Notes under the pieces: model-generated
The model's input: only the letters and a program-made list of their open reading frames with translations
What the model was told of the DNA's origin: nothing
The model's database searches: none
Part shown: one piece after another, positions 8,918 through 16,297 of the stretch
How the letters are laid out: every line of letters starts with the position of its first letter
Numbering within the stretch: the first letter of the stretch is position 1
Program-made: the position numbers and the translations under genes
Source: Nioella ostreopsis
Lineage (GTDB): Bacteria > Pseudomonadota > Alphaproteobacteria > Rhodobacterales > Rhodobacteraceae
Length of the DNA stretch: 34,228 bases
Assembly: GCF_004000255.1 (NCBI RefSeq)
Contig: NZ_RCIQ01000032.1
Span: 1 to 34,228, forward strand
Direction: 5' to 3'

Positions 8918-10230
8918 ACCGCGGCCCCCATGACGAAGTCGGGCAGCCAGGTTGCCAGCCCCGGGAAGAGGCAGAGCAGGATGATGGCGACGACCATGCA
9001 AACCACAAAGGGCAGCGAACCGAGCAGGATGGTCTTGAGCGAGATGTCAGGCGCGATGCCGTTGATCACATAGAGGTTCAGACCGACTGGTGGAGAGATC
9101 AGCCCGATTTCCATATTGATGGTCAGCACCACAGCGAACCAGATTGGATCGAACCCGGCAGTGGTGATGATCGGCAACAGGATCGGCGCGGCCATCAGGA
9201 TCACCGCGACCGGCGGCAGGAAGAAACCCGCGATCAGAAGGAAGACGTTGACCGCCCCCATCAGAACCCACCGGTTCACCTCCAGCGTGCCGATCCACTC
9301 GGCGATGGACTGGGTGATGAAGAGCGACGAGAGCATGAAGGAAAAGACACCAGCCGCCGCGATGATGAACAGGATCATCACCGATTCCTTGGTGCTGTCG
9401 CGCAGCACGACCCACAGGTCCTTGGGATTCCACAGCTTGTAGATGATCATCGCGATCAGAAGGCACAGAAGGGCACCCACGGCGGCGGTTTCCGATGGCG
9501 TCGCGATGCCCCCATACATGGCGTAGAGCACACCGAGGATGATCGCCAGGAAGGGCAGCACGCGGGGCAGGATCTCGAACCGTTCGCCCCAGGTGTAGCT
9601 GCCCGAGCCAAGGCTGGCCGCATCGCCCGACCGCCAGGTAGAGTAGAGCGACCAGGCCATAAACAGACCCACCAGCATGAGGCCCGGGATGACCCCCGCC
9701 AGGAACAAGCGGCCGATCGAGGTCTCGGTCGCGATGCCATAAACGATCATGGTGACCGAGGGCGGGATCAGGATGCCGAGCGTGCCGCCCGCCGCGATGG
9801 AGCCTGCGGCAACGCCGTCGGGATAGCCACGCTTGCGCATCTCGGGGATGCCCATCTTGCCTATGGCCGCGCAGGTTGCGGGCGACGAGCCCGACATGGC
9901 GGCAAAGAGCGCGCAGGCCCCGAGGTTCGACACGACCAGGCCGCCGGGGATGCGGGTCAGCCAGCGTTCGAGCGCCTCGTAAAGATCCGCCCCCGCTCGT
10001 GTCGAGGCGATGGATGCCCCCATGATGATGAACATCGGGATCGAGAGAAGGGCGAAGTTGTCGAGCTTGCCAAACAGGATTTCAGGCATCAGCTCGACCG
10101 ACCGCATCCCGTCGAAGACAAAAAGGAACCCGGCAGAGACGATCAGAAGACCGATGGCAACGGAAACGCCCGAGAAGAGGACGACAATAGTGGCAATGGC
10201 GACAATAGCGCCGAGCAGGAGCGGGTCCAT
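8914..10230 (-). CDS. matM: TRAP transporter large membrane subunit (DctM type), probable malonate uptake
   Basis: The 438-residue protein is a strongly hydrophobic, multi-spanning DctM-family subunit, the transport core of tripartite ATP-independent periplasmic transporters that use a sodium or proton gradient. Landmarks include the G-S-S-P-A-T segment, the G-x-L-G-I-L-I-P-P-S block and a repeated I-x-P-P-V-G-x-N-L motif in the second half. The ATG at 10230 shares one base with the stop of the small subunit gene (TGATG), so the two are translationally coupled. Linkage to malonyl-CoA enzymes and a MatR-like regulator points to malonate, as for MatPQM of Sinorhizobium; the substrate is inferred from context. 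Confidence 0.92.
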   Translation of the reverse strand: MDPLLLGAIVAIATIVVLFSGVSVAIGLLIVSAGFLFVFDGMRSVELMPEILFGKLDNFALLSIPMFIIMGASIASTRAGADLYEALERWLTRIPGGLVVSNLGACALFAAMSGSSPATCAAIGKMGIPEMRKRGYPDGVAAGSIAAGGTLGILIPPSVTMIVYGIATETSIGRLFLAGVIPGLMLVGLFMAWSLYSTWRSGDAASLGSGSYTWGERFEILPRVLPFLAIILGVLYAMYGGIATPSETAAVGALLCLLIAMIIYKLWNPKDLWVVLRDSTKESVMILFIIAAAGVFSFMLSSLFITQSIAEWIGTLEVNRWVLMGAVNVFLLIAGFFLPPVAVILMAAPILLPIITTAGFDPIWFAVVLTINMEIGLISPPVGLNLYVINGIAPDISLKTILLGSLPFVVCMVVAIILLCLFPGLATWLPDFVMGAAV

Positions 10231-10778
10231 CAGGCGTCCTCCAGACCGAAAGGTTGATCCACGCCGAGGATCACAGCGACCAGGTCGGCGATGAGTTGCA
10301 GAAGAAGCAGGGCAAACCCGATGGGAAGCGACAGGTAGGGCTTCCACAGGCGCACGCCCCACACCGTGTCGGACCGCCAGTTGCGCTCATAGGCCAGGTG
10401 CCAGAACTCGTAGGCGTACCACAGCATCAGCGCGACGATGACGATGGAGATCGTGAGAGTGATCAGGCTGAGCCACAGCCGCGCCCTGCGGCCGAGCAAC
10501 AGGGGAACAAGGTCGACATTCACATGGCCGCGCAAGCGCTGCACGTAAGGCAGGCCAATCAGCGTCGCGCCGATCATCAGGTAGATGACCGCCTCGGTCT
10601 GCCAGATGGTCGAGCCATTCAGCACGAAACGCACATAGATCATCTGGACGGTGATCCCGACAGCCGACACGATCATCGCGGCGGATGCCCAGCCCGCCAG
10701 GGTCGAGATATTGGCGACAGTCCTGAGGAACAGGTTGTTCCCCGTATGGGCGATGGCGGCAGAACTATGCCCGGCCAT
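10230..10778 (-). CDS. matQ: TRAP transporter small membrane subunit (DctQ type)
   Basis: The 182-residue protein has about four membrane-spanning segments and the DctQ-family stretch around G-H-V-N-V-D-L-V-P. It pairs with the large subunit encoded immediately downstream. The ATG at 10778 has a GGAGG ribosome binding site at good spacing. It is separated from the binding-protein gene by 105 bases containing a strong hairpin, so its expression is probably set lower than that of the periplasmic component. Confidence 0.9.
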   Translation of the reverse strand: MAGHSSAAIAHTGNNLFLRTVANISTLAGWASAAMIVSAVGITVQMIYVRFVLNGSTIWQTEAVIYLMIGATLIGLPYVQRLRGHVNVDLVPLLLGRRARLWLSLITLTISIVIVALMLWYAYEFWHLAYERNWRSDTVWGVRLWKPYLSLPIGFALLLLQLIADLVAVILGVDQPFGLEDA

Positions 10779-10844
10779 GGCAACCTCCGATATTTAAACA
10801 GGGAAAGGGGCGACGGGGCAAAGCCGCGCCGACGGAAGAAGAAA

Positions 10845-10876
10845 GGGGCGGCCAAGGGAGAGTGTGGGGCCGCCCC
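10845..10876 (-). terminator. Intercistronic hairpin after the TRAP binding-protein gene
   Basis: GGGGCGGCC (10845-10853) and GGCCGCCCC (10868-10876) form a perfect nine-base stem. It begins eight bases after the stop of the binding-protein gene and is followed on the minus strand by a pyrimidine-rich TTTCTTCTT tract. It resembles a leaky intrinsic terminator or an mRNA 3'-end stabiliser, which would raise the amount of binding protein over the membrane subunits. Confidence 0.65.
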
Positions 10877-10883
10877 GGCGCCG

Positions 10884-11861
10884 TTATTCTACGGCGAGTG
10901 CCATATCGAGAAGGGCCTGACCGTCGGGATAATCCTCGACGAAGGCCGCATAGGAGGTCTCCATGGCGATGGCGCGCCAGGCTGCGAAATCTTCATCGGT
11001 CATTTCCGCAATCTCGACACCGGCTTCGGCGAACACTTCAGCCGAGGCCGCGTCTTCCCCGATTGCTTCCTCCAGGTAGTAAGCTTGCGCATTGGCCGAA
11101 GCGGCGAGCAGGGCAGCCTGCTGATCTTCGTTCAGACCCTCAAAGGTCGAAAGGTTCATCAGCAGCGGCTGGTACATGAACCACAGGGCGGACTCGCCCG
11201 CGGGCGTGTAGCAGCTGACCTGCTCGTAAATCCGGTAGGAAACGAAGGAAGACGACGACGTATTCGCGGCCTGAAGAACGCCGGTCTGCATGGCGTTGTA
11301 GATCTCGGAGGATGCCATCGAAGCGATCGAGGCACCGGCACCGGCCAGCATCTGTTCAAAGGCACGTCCCGCGGCGCGGGTCTGAAGGCCCTGCACGTCA
11401 TCGGGGCCAGTGATGCAACCATCGACACCGGCAAAACCGCCGGCCAGGTAGCCATGCACCAGAACCATGACGTCATCTTCGGCCATGATCTCTTCCAGCG
11501 CGTCCATGAAGGGCGACTCGACCAGGCGGGCGGCATGGTGATGGTTGCGCACCAGGCCCGGCATCAGGGTCAGGTTATAGGCGGGCTGCTGGCCGCCGGC
11601 ATAGCTGAGCGGCAGGACAGTCATGTCCAGCTGACCGCGGCTGACAGGAGTGTACTGCTCGCGGGCGCGGAAGAGCGACTGCGAGGGAAAAATGGTGATC
11701 TCGAGATCGACATCAGCGGCGGCCACTTCGTCAGCAACCATCTGCGCGACGCGATGACGGATGTCCTGTGTCGACCACTGGTGCGACAGGCGCAGTTCCT
11801 CGGCCTGCACGGCCCCGGCCATAAGCGCGGCAGCGGCGGCGGTAGTAATAAGCGTTTTCAT
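10884..11861 (-). CDS. matP: TRAP transporter periplasmic binding protein (DctP family), probable malonate binding
   Basis: The 325-residue product starts with a Sec signal peptide (MKTLITTAAAAALMAG, cleavage expected after A-V-Q-A) and continues as a DctP-fold protein: L-R-L-S-H-Q-W near the mature N terminus and a conserved arginine in the Q-G-L-Q-T-R-A segment expected to hold the substrate carboxylate. The ATG at 11861 follows a GGGAGGAA ribosome binding site; the longer frame to 11954 runs through the operator and is not likely translated. It is the first gene of the minus-strand operon matPQM-matA-matB, divergent from the GntR regulator. Malonate as ligand is inferred from the linked enzymes. 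Confidence 0.9.
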   Translation of the reverse strand: MKTLITTAAAAALMAGAVQAEELRLSHQWSTQDIRHRVAQMVADEVAAADVDLEITIFPSQSLFRAREQYTPVSRGQLDMTVLPLSYAGGQQPAYNLTLMPGLVRNHHHAARLVESPFMDALEEIMAEDDVMVLVHGYLAGGFAGVDGCITGPDDVQGLQTRAAGRAFEQMLAGAGASIASMASSEIYNAMQTGVLQAANTSSSSFVSYRIYEQVSCYTPAGESALWFMYQPLLMNLSTFEGLNEDQQAALLAASANAQAYYLEEAIGEDAASAEVFAEAGVEIAEMTDEDFAAWRAIAMETSYAAFVEDYPDGQALLDMALAVE

Positions 11862-11944
11862 AATGGGTTCCTCCCTTGGATTGTGTCCGATTCGGGACCG
11901 GATCGAATTCTTGATCGCAGGTCGTGTATCTGTAGTCAATATTT

Positions 11945-11954
11945 TTGTATACAA
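11945..11954. promoter_or_regulatory. Probable MatR operator, perfect palindrome
   Basis: TTGTATACAA is a perfect ten-base palindrome in the 139-base spacer between the divergent transporter operon and the GntR gene. It matches the core of the operator described for Rhizobium MatR (TCTTGTA/TACACGA). On the minus strand the site reads TCTTGTATACAAAAA. It lies 84 bases before the matP start and 47 before the matR start, suiting control of both. Confidence 0.75.
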
Positions 11955-11988
11955 GAAAACATACCTTGTACCCGAATAAGGTTCGCAT

Positions 11989-11998
11989 TATATACAAA
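11989..11998. promoter_or_regulatory. Second partial MatR-like site at the matR start
   Basis: TATATACAAA repeats one half (TATACAA, 11991-11997) of the palindrome at 11945-11954 and ends three bases before the matR ATG. It could serve autorepression. There is no recognisable ribosome binding site before this ATG, so the message may be leaderless or poorly translated. Confidence 0.4.
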
Positions 11999-12000
11999 CC

Positions 12001-12657
12001 ATGGAACGCAAACGCGCAGATATCATCGCGGAAGAGCTCGAAGGCCTGATCTTCGACGGCACTTTCGATAATGGGGAGCGCCTCGATGAGGTGCAGCTGG
12101 CCGAGAAGTTCTCGGTCTCTCGCACACCCATTCGGGAAGCTTTGCAAAAGCTTGCGCAATCGGGCCTGGTCGAGCAGATCCCGCGTCGGGGCGTCTTCGT
12201 GCGTCAGCCCGGCCCGGTCGAACTGATCGAGATGTTCGAGGTCATGGCGGAACTGGAGGCTGTGTGTGCCAGGCTCTCTGCTTCGCGGATCTCGGACGAG
12301 GCGCTTGCCGATCTGCATGAAGCAAACCAGCGCTGTAACGAGGCGGTCGATGCCCAGGACGCCGATCTCTATTACCGTGAAAACGAGAGATTCCATGCGA
12401 TTCTCTACCGCCAATCCGGCAACCGATTCCTAGAACAGGAATGCCTACGCCTGCATCGGCGCCTGCAACCCTTCCGCCGCCTGCAACTGCGCCTTCGTGG
12501 CAGAATGCGGCAGTCGATGGGTGAACATGAGGCCATCGTGAAAGCGCTGGAAGCCGGCGACGGGAACCGCGCCTCTGCCGAGATCCGCGGTCACGTGGCG
12601 GTTCAGGGCGAAAAGTTCCACCACCTCATTGCCAACCTGAAACCGGCCGCGGAATAG
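12001..12657 (+). CDS. matR: GntR-family (FadR/FCD) regulator of malonate genes
   Basis: The 218-residue protein has an N-terminal GntR winged helix (about residues 5-68, with S-V-S-R-T-P-I-R-E-A-L as recognition helix) and a C-terminal FCD ligand-binding domain. H132, H176 and H198 stand where FCD proteins bind a metal that holds a carboxylate effector. It is transcribed away from the malonate operon with a MatR-type palindrome between, so it most likely senses malonate and controls that operon and itself. No ribosome binding site precedes the ATG at 12001. The gene ends 15 bases from the convergent dehydrogenase gene of the next operon. Confidence 0.88.
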   Translation: MERKRADIIAEELEGLIFDGTFDNGERLDEVQLAEKFSVSRTPIREALQKLAQSGLVEQIPRRGVFVRQPGPVELIEMFEVMAELEAVCARLSASRISDEALADLHEANQRCNEAVDAQDADLYYRENERFHAILYRQSGNRFLEQECLRLHRRLQPFRRLQLRLRGRMRQSMGEHEAIVKALEAGDGNRASAEIRGHVAVQGEKFHHLIANLKPAAE

Positions 12658-12672
12658 CCTCTGGCAGGCGGT

Positions 12673-14175
12673 TCAGCCCATCAGGTGTGGACTCAGCGTT
12701 GCGGGAAGATCCTGATAGCACACCGGGCGCAACCAGCGGCGGATCGACAGGGTTCCAACCGAGGTGTGGCCAAAATTCGTTGAGGCCGGGTACGGGCCGC
12801 CGTGGACCATGCTATCGCAAACCTCGACACCGGTTGGAAACCCATTGAACAGGATCCTCCCGGCCTTGCGTTCCAGTATGGGCAACAGGGCGCGGGCCGT
12901 CTCTGTATCGGCGTCATCCATATGCAGGGTGCAGGTCAATTGCCCTTCCAACCCCGCAGCGATCTGTTTCATCTGCCCCGCTCCGTCCACCTCAACGATC
13001 AGGCCGAGCGGTCCGAAAACCTCGTGTTGCAGATTGGGATTGTCCAGAAACGCCGCACCGGTCGTGCGGAAGAGACTGGGGGCGGCCTCTCGGCTCTGGC
13101 GGGAGGAGACCAGAAGCCCCTGCACATGGTCCCCCTGCCCCATCCGGTCGCACCCGTCGTGGTAGGCCTGTGCGATCCCGTCTGTCAGCATCACTTGCGC
13201 CATTGTCGCAGAAAGTGCTTTCGTTGCCGCGTCAGCGAACCCGGTGGCATCGGGCCCCGCTGGCAGGACCGCAACGCCTGGATTGGTGCAGAACTGCCCC
13301 GCCCCCATGGTCAGCGACGCGGCCCAACCTTCCGCGAGCGCGGCTGACTTGGCGGAAAGGGCCCCGGGCAAGATGAACATCGGGTTGACGCTGCCCAGTT
13401 CTCCGAAAAACGGAATCGGATCGGGGCGTGCGGCACATAGATCGAATAGCGCCCGGCCCCCGGCGAGCGAGCCGGTGAAACCGACCGCGCGGATCAGGGG
13501 ATGGGTGACCAGCGCTGTCCCTACATCGCGGCGGCCGCCCTGGATCAGGGAGAAGACGCCCGATGGCATGCCACAGGCCAAAGTCGCGGCCTCGATGGCG
13601 CGTGCCACGATCTCGCTGGTGCCGGGATGGGCGCTGTGACCCTTCACGACAACGGGGCAGCCCGCCGCCAGCGCGCTGGCGGTGTCGCCACCAGCAACGG
13701 AAAAGGCCAGCGGGAAATTCGATGCGCCAAAGACGGCCACGGGGCCGATCGGGCGCTGGATCATCCGCAGGTCTGGTCGGGGAAGCGGCTGGCGGTCAGG
13801 CAGGGCCGGATCGTGACGGCGGTCAAGATAGTCGCCCTTCAGGATATGGTCTGCAAACAGGCGCAACTGCCCGGTGGTGCGGCCGCGTTCGCCTTGCAGG
13901 CGCGCCTCGGGCAGGCCGGTTTCGCGGCTGCCGGTTTCGGTGATTTCCTCGGCGCGGGCCTCGATCTCATCGGCGATGGCGTTCAGAAATCCGGCGCGCG
14001 TTTCGGCGCTGGTGCGCGCGTAGGCGTCAAAGGCCGCCTCCGCCGCGCTGCAAGCGGCTTCAACCAGGTCTGGCGTGCCAACGCAGAACTCCTGCGCCGG
14101 TCCCTGCGCCGGGGCGGATAGGAAGGTCTTGTCGCTGCCGGTCCATTGCCCGGCAATGTAATGCTTGCCGATCAT
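12673..14175 (-). CDS. 2-oxoglutarate-semialdehyde (2,5-dioxovalerate) dehydrogenase
   Basis: The 500-residue aldehyde dehydrogenase is of the distinct NADP-preferring type that oxidises 2-oxoglutarate semialdehyde to 2-oxoglutarate. The general base is E259 in F-F-G-E-L-G-S-V-N-P and the catalytic cysteine C296 in G-Q-F-C-T-N-P-G; both surroundings are characteristic of this branch rather than of betaine or succinate-semialdehyde dehydrogenases. The ATG at 14175 overlaps the preceding stop by four bases. It is the last gene of an eight-gene operon. Together with the DHDPS-family lyase at the start of the operon it defines a route that delivers a five-carbon semialdehyde to the TCA cycle, as in sugar-acid or hydroxyproline breakdown. 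Confidence 0.88.
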   Translation of the reverse strand: MIGKHYIAGQWTGSDKTFLSAPAQGPAQEFCVGTPDLVEAACSAAEAAFDAYARTSAETRAGFLNAIADEIEARAEEITETGSRETGLPEARLQGERGRTTGQLRLFADHILKGDYLDRRHDPALPDRQPLPRPDLRMIQRPIGPVAVFGASNFPLAFSVAGGDTASALAAGCPVVVKGHSAHPGTSEIVARAIEAATLACGMPSGVFSLIQGGRRDVGTALVTHPLIRAVGFTGSLAGGRALFDLCAARPDPIPFFGELGSVNPMFILPGALSAKSAALAEGWAASLTMGAGQFCTNPGVAVLPAGPDATGFADAATKALSATMAQVMLTDGIAQAYHDGCDRMGQGDHVQGLLVSSRQSREAAPSLFRTTGAAFLDNPNLQHEVFGPLGLIVEVDGAGQMKQIAAGLEGQLTCTLHMDDADTETARALLPILERKAGRILFNGFPTGVEVCDSMVHGGPYPASTNFGHTSVGTLSIRRWLRPVCYQDLPATLSPHLMG

Positions 14176-15392
14176 GCGCCCTGCCCGTTCGTCTCGCGTG
14201 CCCAGTAGCTGTCGGGCGGCGGGCCGAAATCGATCAGCGCACAGGAATAGACCGCCGTTTCGTCAAATGGATAGCGCGCTTCCATCTCGGGCGTCAGCGT
14301 CAGGCCCAGACCCGGCGCTGTTGGCCGCCGAAGCTGCCCCTCCACGATCCTGCCCTGATCCCCGATCATCTCGGTTCCGAGCGGGAAATCGAGCATCGGG
14401 TATTCGACCAGCTTGCCGCCCGCCGCGAAGGCTGCGTGATAGCTCGCCATGATCGCCGCCGCCCCGCCCCAGGCGTGGACAACGACATCGGTGCCCTTCG
14501 CCCCAGCCGCCTCGAACACATCCATCACCGCCGAGATCCCGCCCATGACCGAGGCGTCGGGCTGCACGAAATCGTAGACGTCATTGTTGATCCGTTCGAT
14601 CATTTCCTTCGGCGTGGTGATGATCTCTCCGCCGCAGACGGGCACGTCGATCCGCCCGCGCAGGGCCTTGAAGCCCTCGGGCGCGTCAGGGCCGATCGCC
14701 TCTTCCACGAAGATCATCCGGTAATCGGTCAGCGCGTGGACCGCTTCGACATAGGCCACCACGTCCTCCACCTCCTGCGGAGGATCGGCGAGGTTCTGGC
14801 ACATATCCACGCCCACCTGGATACCGCGCTTGCCCGCCTCTTCCAGCACCCAAGCCGTGCGCAGGATATCGGTCTTGATCGCGCGCATCTTGTAGCGGGT
14901 GATGCCGAGGCTTTCGAGCAGGTCCAACTCTCGCAGGAACTGGTGCTTTGCATCGCAGCACCCGCCCGAGCCATAGATAGGGATCGCGCCCGCCTTTGGC
15001 CCGCCAAGCAGGTCGTAGACAGGCACCCCGAGGCTTTTGCCCTTGGCATCCTGCAACGCGATTTCGAAGGCGGCAATCACGTGGCGCGCGGCCCCTTGCA
15101 GGGACCAGTAGTCACACAGCGAGCGCAGGTCGCGCACCCGGCCCGCGATATCGAACCCGTCCTTGCCCATCACCTGCGGGCGGCAGAGATCAACGATGGA
15201 CTCGAACACTTTGGGCGCGAAGACGGCTAGGTAGCCTTCGCCCAATCCGGTCACGCCGTTGTCCAGCGTGACCTCGACCATGCCGATGGTGCGCTTGGGA
15301 CCGTTAGGAAAGCATTCCTTGATCTCGGGATCGTCCGCATCGGCGTAGGGAGAGCTGAGCAGAACGCAGCGGATATTGGTGATATTGGGCAT
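14172..15392 (-). CDS. Enolase-superfamily enzyme, mandelate racemase type, probable acid dehydratase
   Basis: The 406-residue protein has the capping domain and barrel of the enolase superfamily. The expected residues are in register with mandelate racemase: K168-x-R170 at the end of the second barrel strand, metal ligands D196, E230 and E256, the D279/H306 dyad, and E330. A D-H dyad with lysine on the opposite face is the pattern of racemases and sugar-acid dehydratases that abstract the proton next to a carboxylate. The second position of the K-x-K/K-x-H motif is arginine here, which may alter specificity. Coupling to a 2-oxoglutarate-semialdehyde dehydrogenase suggests dehydration of an aldonic, aldaric or other hydroxy acid; the substrate cannot be read from sequence. 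The start at 15392 shares a base with the upstream stop (TAATG). Confidence 0.85.
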   Translation of the reverse strand: MPNITNIRCVLLSSPYADADDPEIKECFPNGPKRTIGMVEVTLDNGVTGLGEGYLAVFAPKVFESIVDLCRPQVMGKDGFDIAGRVRDLRSLCDYWSLQGAARHVIAAFEIALQDAKGKSLGVPVYDLLGGPKAGAIPIYGSGGCCDAKHQFLRELDLLESLGITRYKMRAIKTDILRTAWVLEEAGKRGIQVGVDMCQNLADPPQEVEDVVAYVEAVHALTDYRMIFVEEAIGPDAPEGFKALRGRIDVPVCGGEIITTPKEMIERINNDVYDFVQPDASVMGGISAVMDVFEAAGAKGTDVVVHAWGGAAAIMASYHAAFAAGGKLVEYPMLDFPLGTEMIGDQGRIVEGQLRRPTAPGLGLTLTPEMEARYPFDETAVYSCALIDFGPPPDSYWARETNGQGA

Positions 15393-16297
15393 TAGTAACC
15401 TCGGGTCATGTCGACGACGCCCTGCAGGGGCTGACCCGCCCGATAGCGGGCGAGATTGGCCAGGAAGGTGTCGATCTTGCGGTCCAGCTCGTCGGCGGTG
15501 CCGCCGCCGCTGTGCTGGGTCAGAAGGATGTTTGGGCAGGTCCAGAACCGGTGATCGGGCGGCAGGGGTTCGTCCCGGGTCACGTCCAGCACGGCCCCGG
15601 CCAAGCGGCCCTCGGCCAGTGCGTCGGCAAGTGCGGCCTCGTCCAACAGCGAGCCACGCCCTAAGTTGGCAAGGACCGCATGAGGGGGGAGCAGTGCCAG
15701 ACGTTCCGCCGACAACAGCCCGCGCGTGGCGGGGGTGTCCGGCACCGTCGCCACCAGAATATCCGTTGTCGGCAACAAGGCGTCGAGATCGGCGGTCGTG
15801 GTGGAACTGTCCAGCGCGGTGATCTCACAGCCGAAGGGCACCAGCAGCTCTGCCAGCCGCCGGTTGATCGCGCCATTGCCCAGCATCACCACCCGCGCGC
15901 CTTTCAGCAGACGCAGCCGCGTGCGGATCGGGTCGCCCTCCCATGTCCTGCTCGATTGCAGCCGGGCCAGCCGGTCGATGCCGCGTGCGAGCGCCAGAAG
16001 CCCCGCAAGCGCGGTTTCCGCGACCGGATCGGCGAAGAAGCCCGCCAGATTGGTCAGGGTCAGGCGCTGGCCAAGCGTGGACCAATCGAGATCGGCGTAT
16101 TCCCCGAAGCCCACGGACTCCAACTGCACCCATTTTAGCGCCTCGGCTTCGGTCAACCCCTCGGGCGGCGGGTTGCCAAAGGCGATCTCGCAGCCGGTCA
16201 GGTCGCCGGTTTCCTCAAGCTCGGCGTCCCCGATGCGGGACCGCAGCCGCGCAATCTGGTCGCCGTTCAGATCGAGACACAGCGCGATGCGCATCAT
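15392..16297 (-). CDS. D-isomer-specific 2-hydroxyacid dehydrogenase
   Basis: The 301-residue protein carries the catalytic triad of this NAD(P)-dependent family: R214 in N-L-G-R-G-S, E243 in D-E-P-L, and H262 in T-Q-H-S-G-G. The nucleotide-binding loop reads G140-N-G-A-I-N145, so the third glycine of GxGxxG is replaced by asparagine, while D163 at the end of the next strand fits an NAD preference. The start at 16297 (ATGATG) overlaps the stop of the aldehyde dehydrogenase gene; the longer frame to 16456 is a shadow. In this operon it may interconvert a 2-oxo acid and a D-2-hydroxy acid, for example feeding or bypassing the dehydratase step. The substrate is unknown. Confidence 0.85.
   Translation of the reverse strand: MMRIALCLDLNGDQIARLRSRIGDAELEETGDLTGCEIAFGNPPPEGLTEAEALKWVQLESVGFGEYADLDWSTLGQRLTLTNLAGFFADPVAETALAGLLALARGIDRLARLQSSRTWEGDPIRTRLRLLKGARVVMLGNGAINRRLAELLVPFGCEITALDSSTTTADLDALLPTTDILVATVPDTPATRGLLSAERLALLPPHAVLANLGRGSLLDEAALADALAEGRLAGAVLDVTRDEPLPPDHRFWTCPNILLTQHSGGGTADELDRKIDTFLANLARYRAGQPLQGVVDMTRGY

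Noticed and set aside
8662-12071. Several long plus-strand open frames opposite the TRAP transporter genes
   Set aside because: Their products are rich in D, R, H and Q without structure, the usual shadow of hydrophobic membrane proteins in the opposite frame.
14172-15392. Hydroxyproline-betaine epimerase (HpbD) as identity of the enolase-superfamily enzyme
   Set aside because: The sequence around the catalytic residues and the D279/H306 dyad fit the mandelate racemase/dehydratase pattern better, and no Rieske demethylase genes are nearby.
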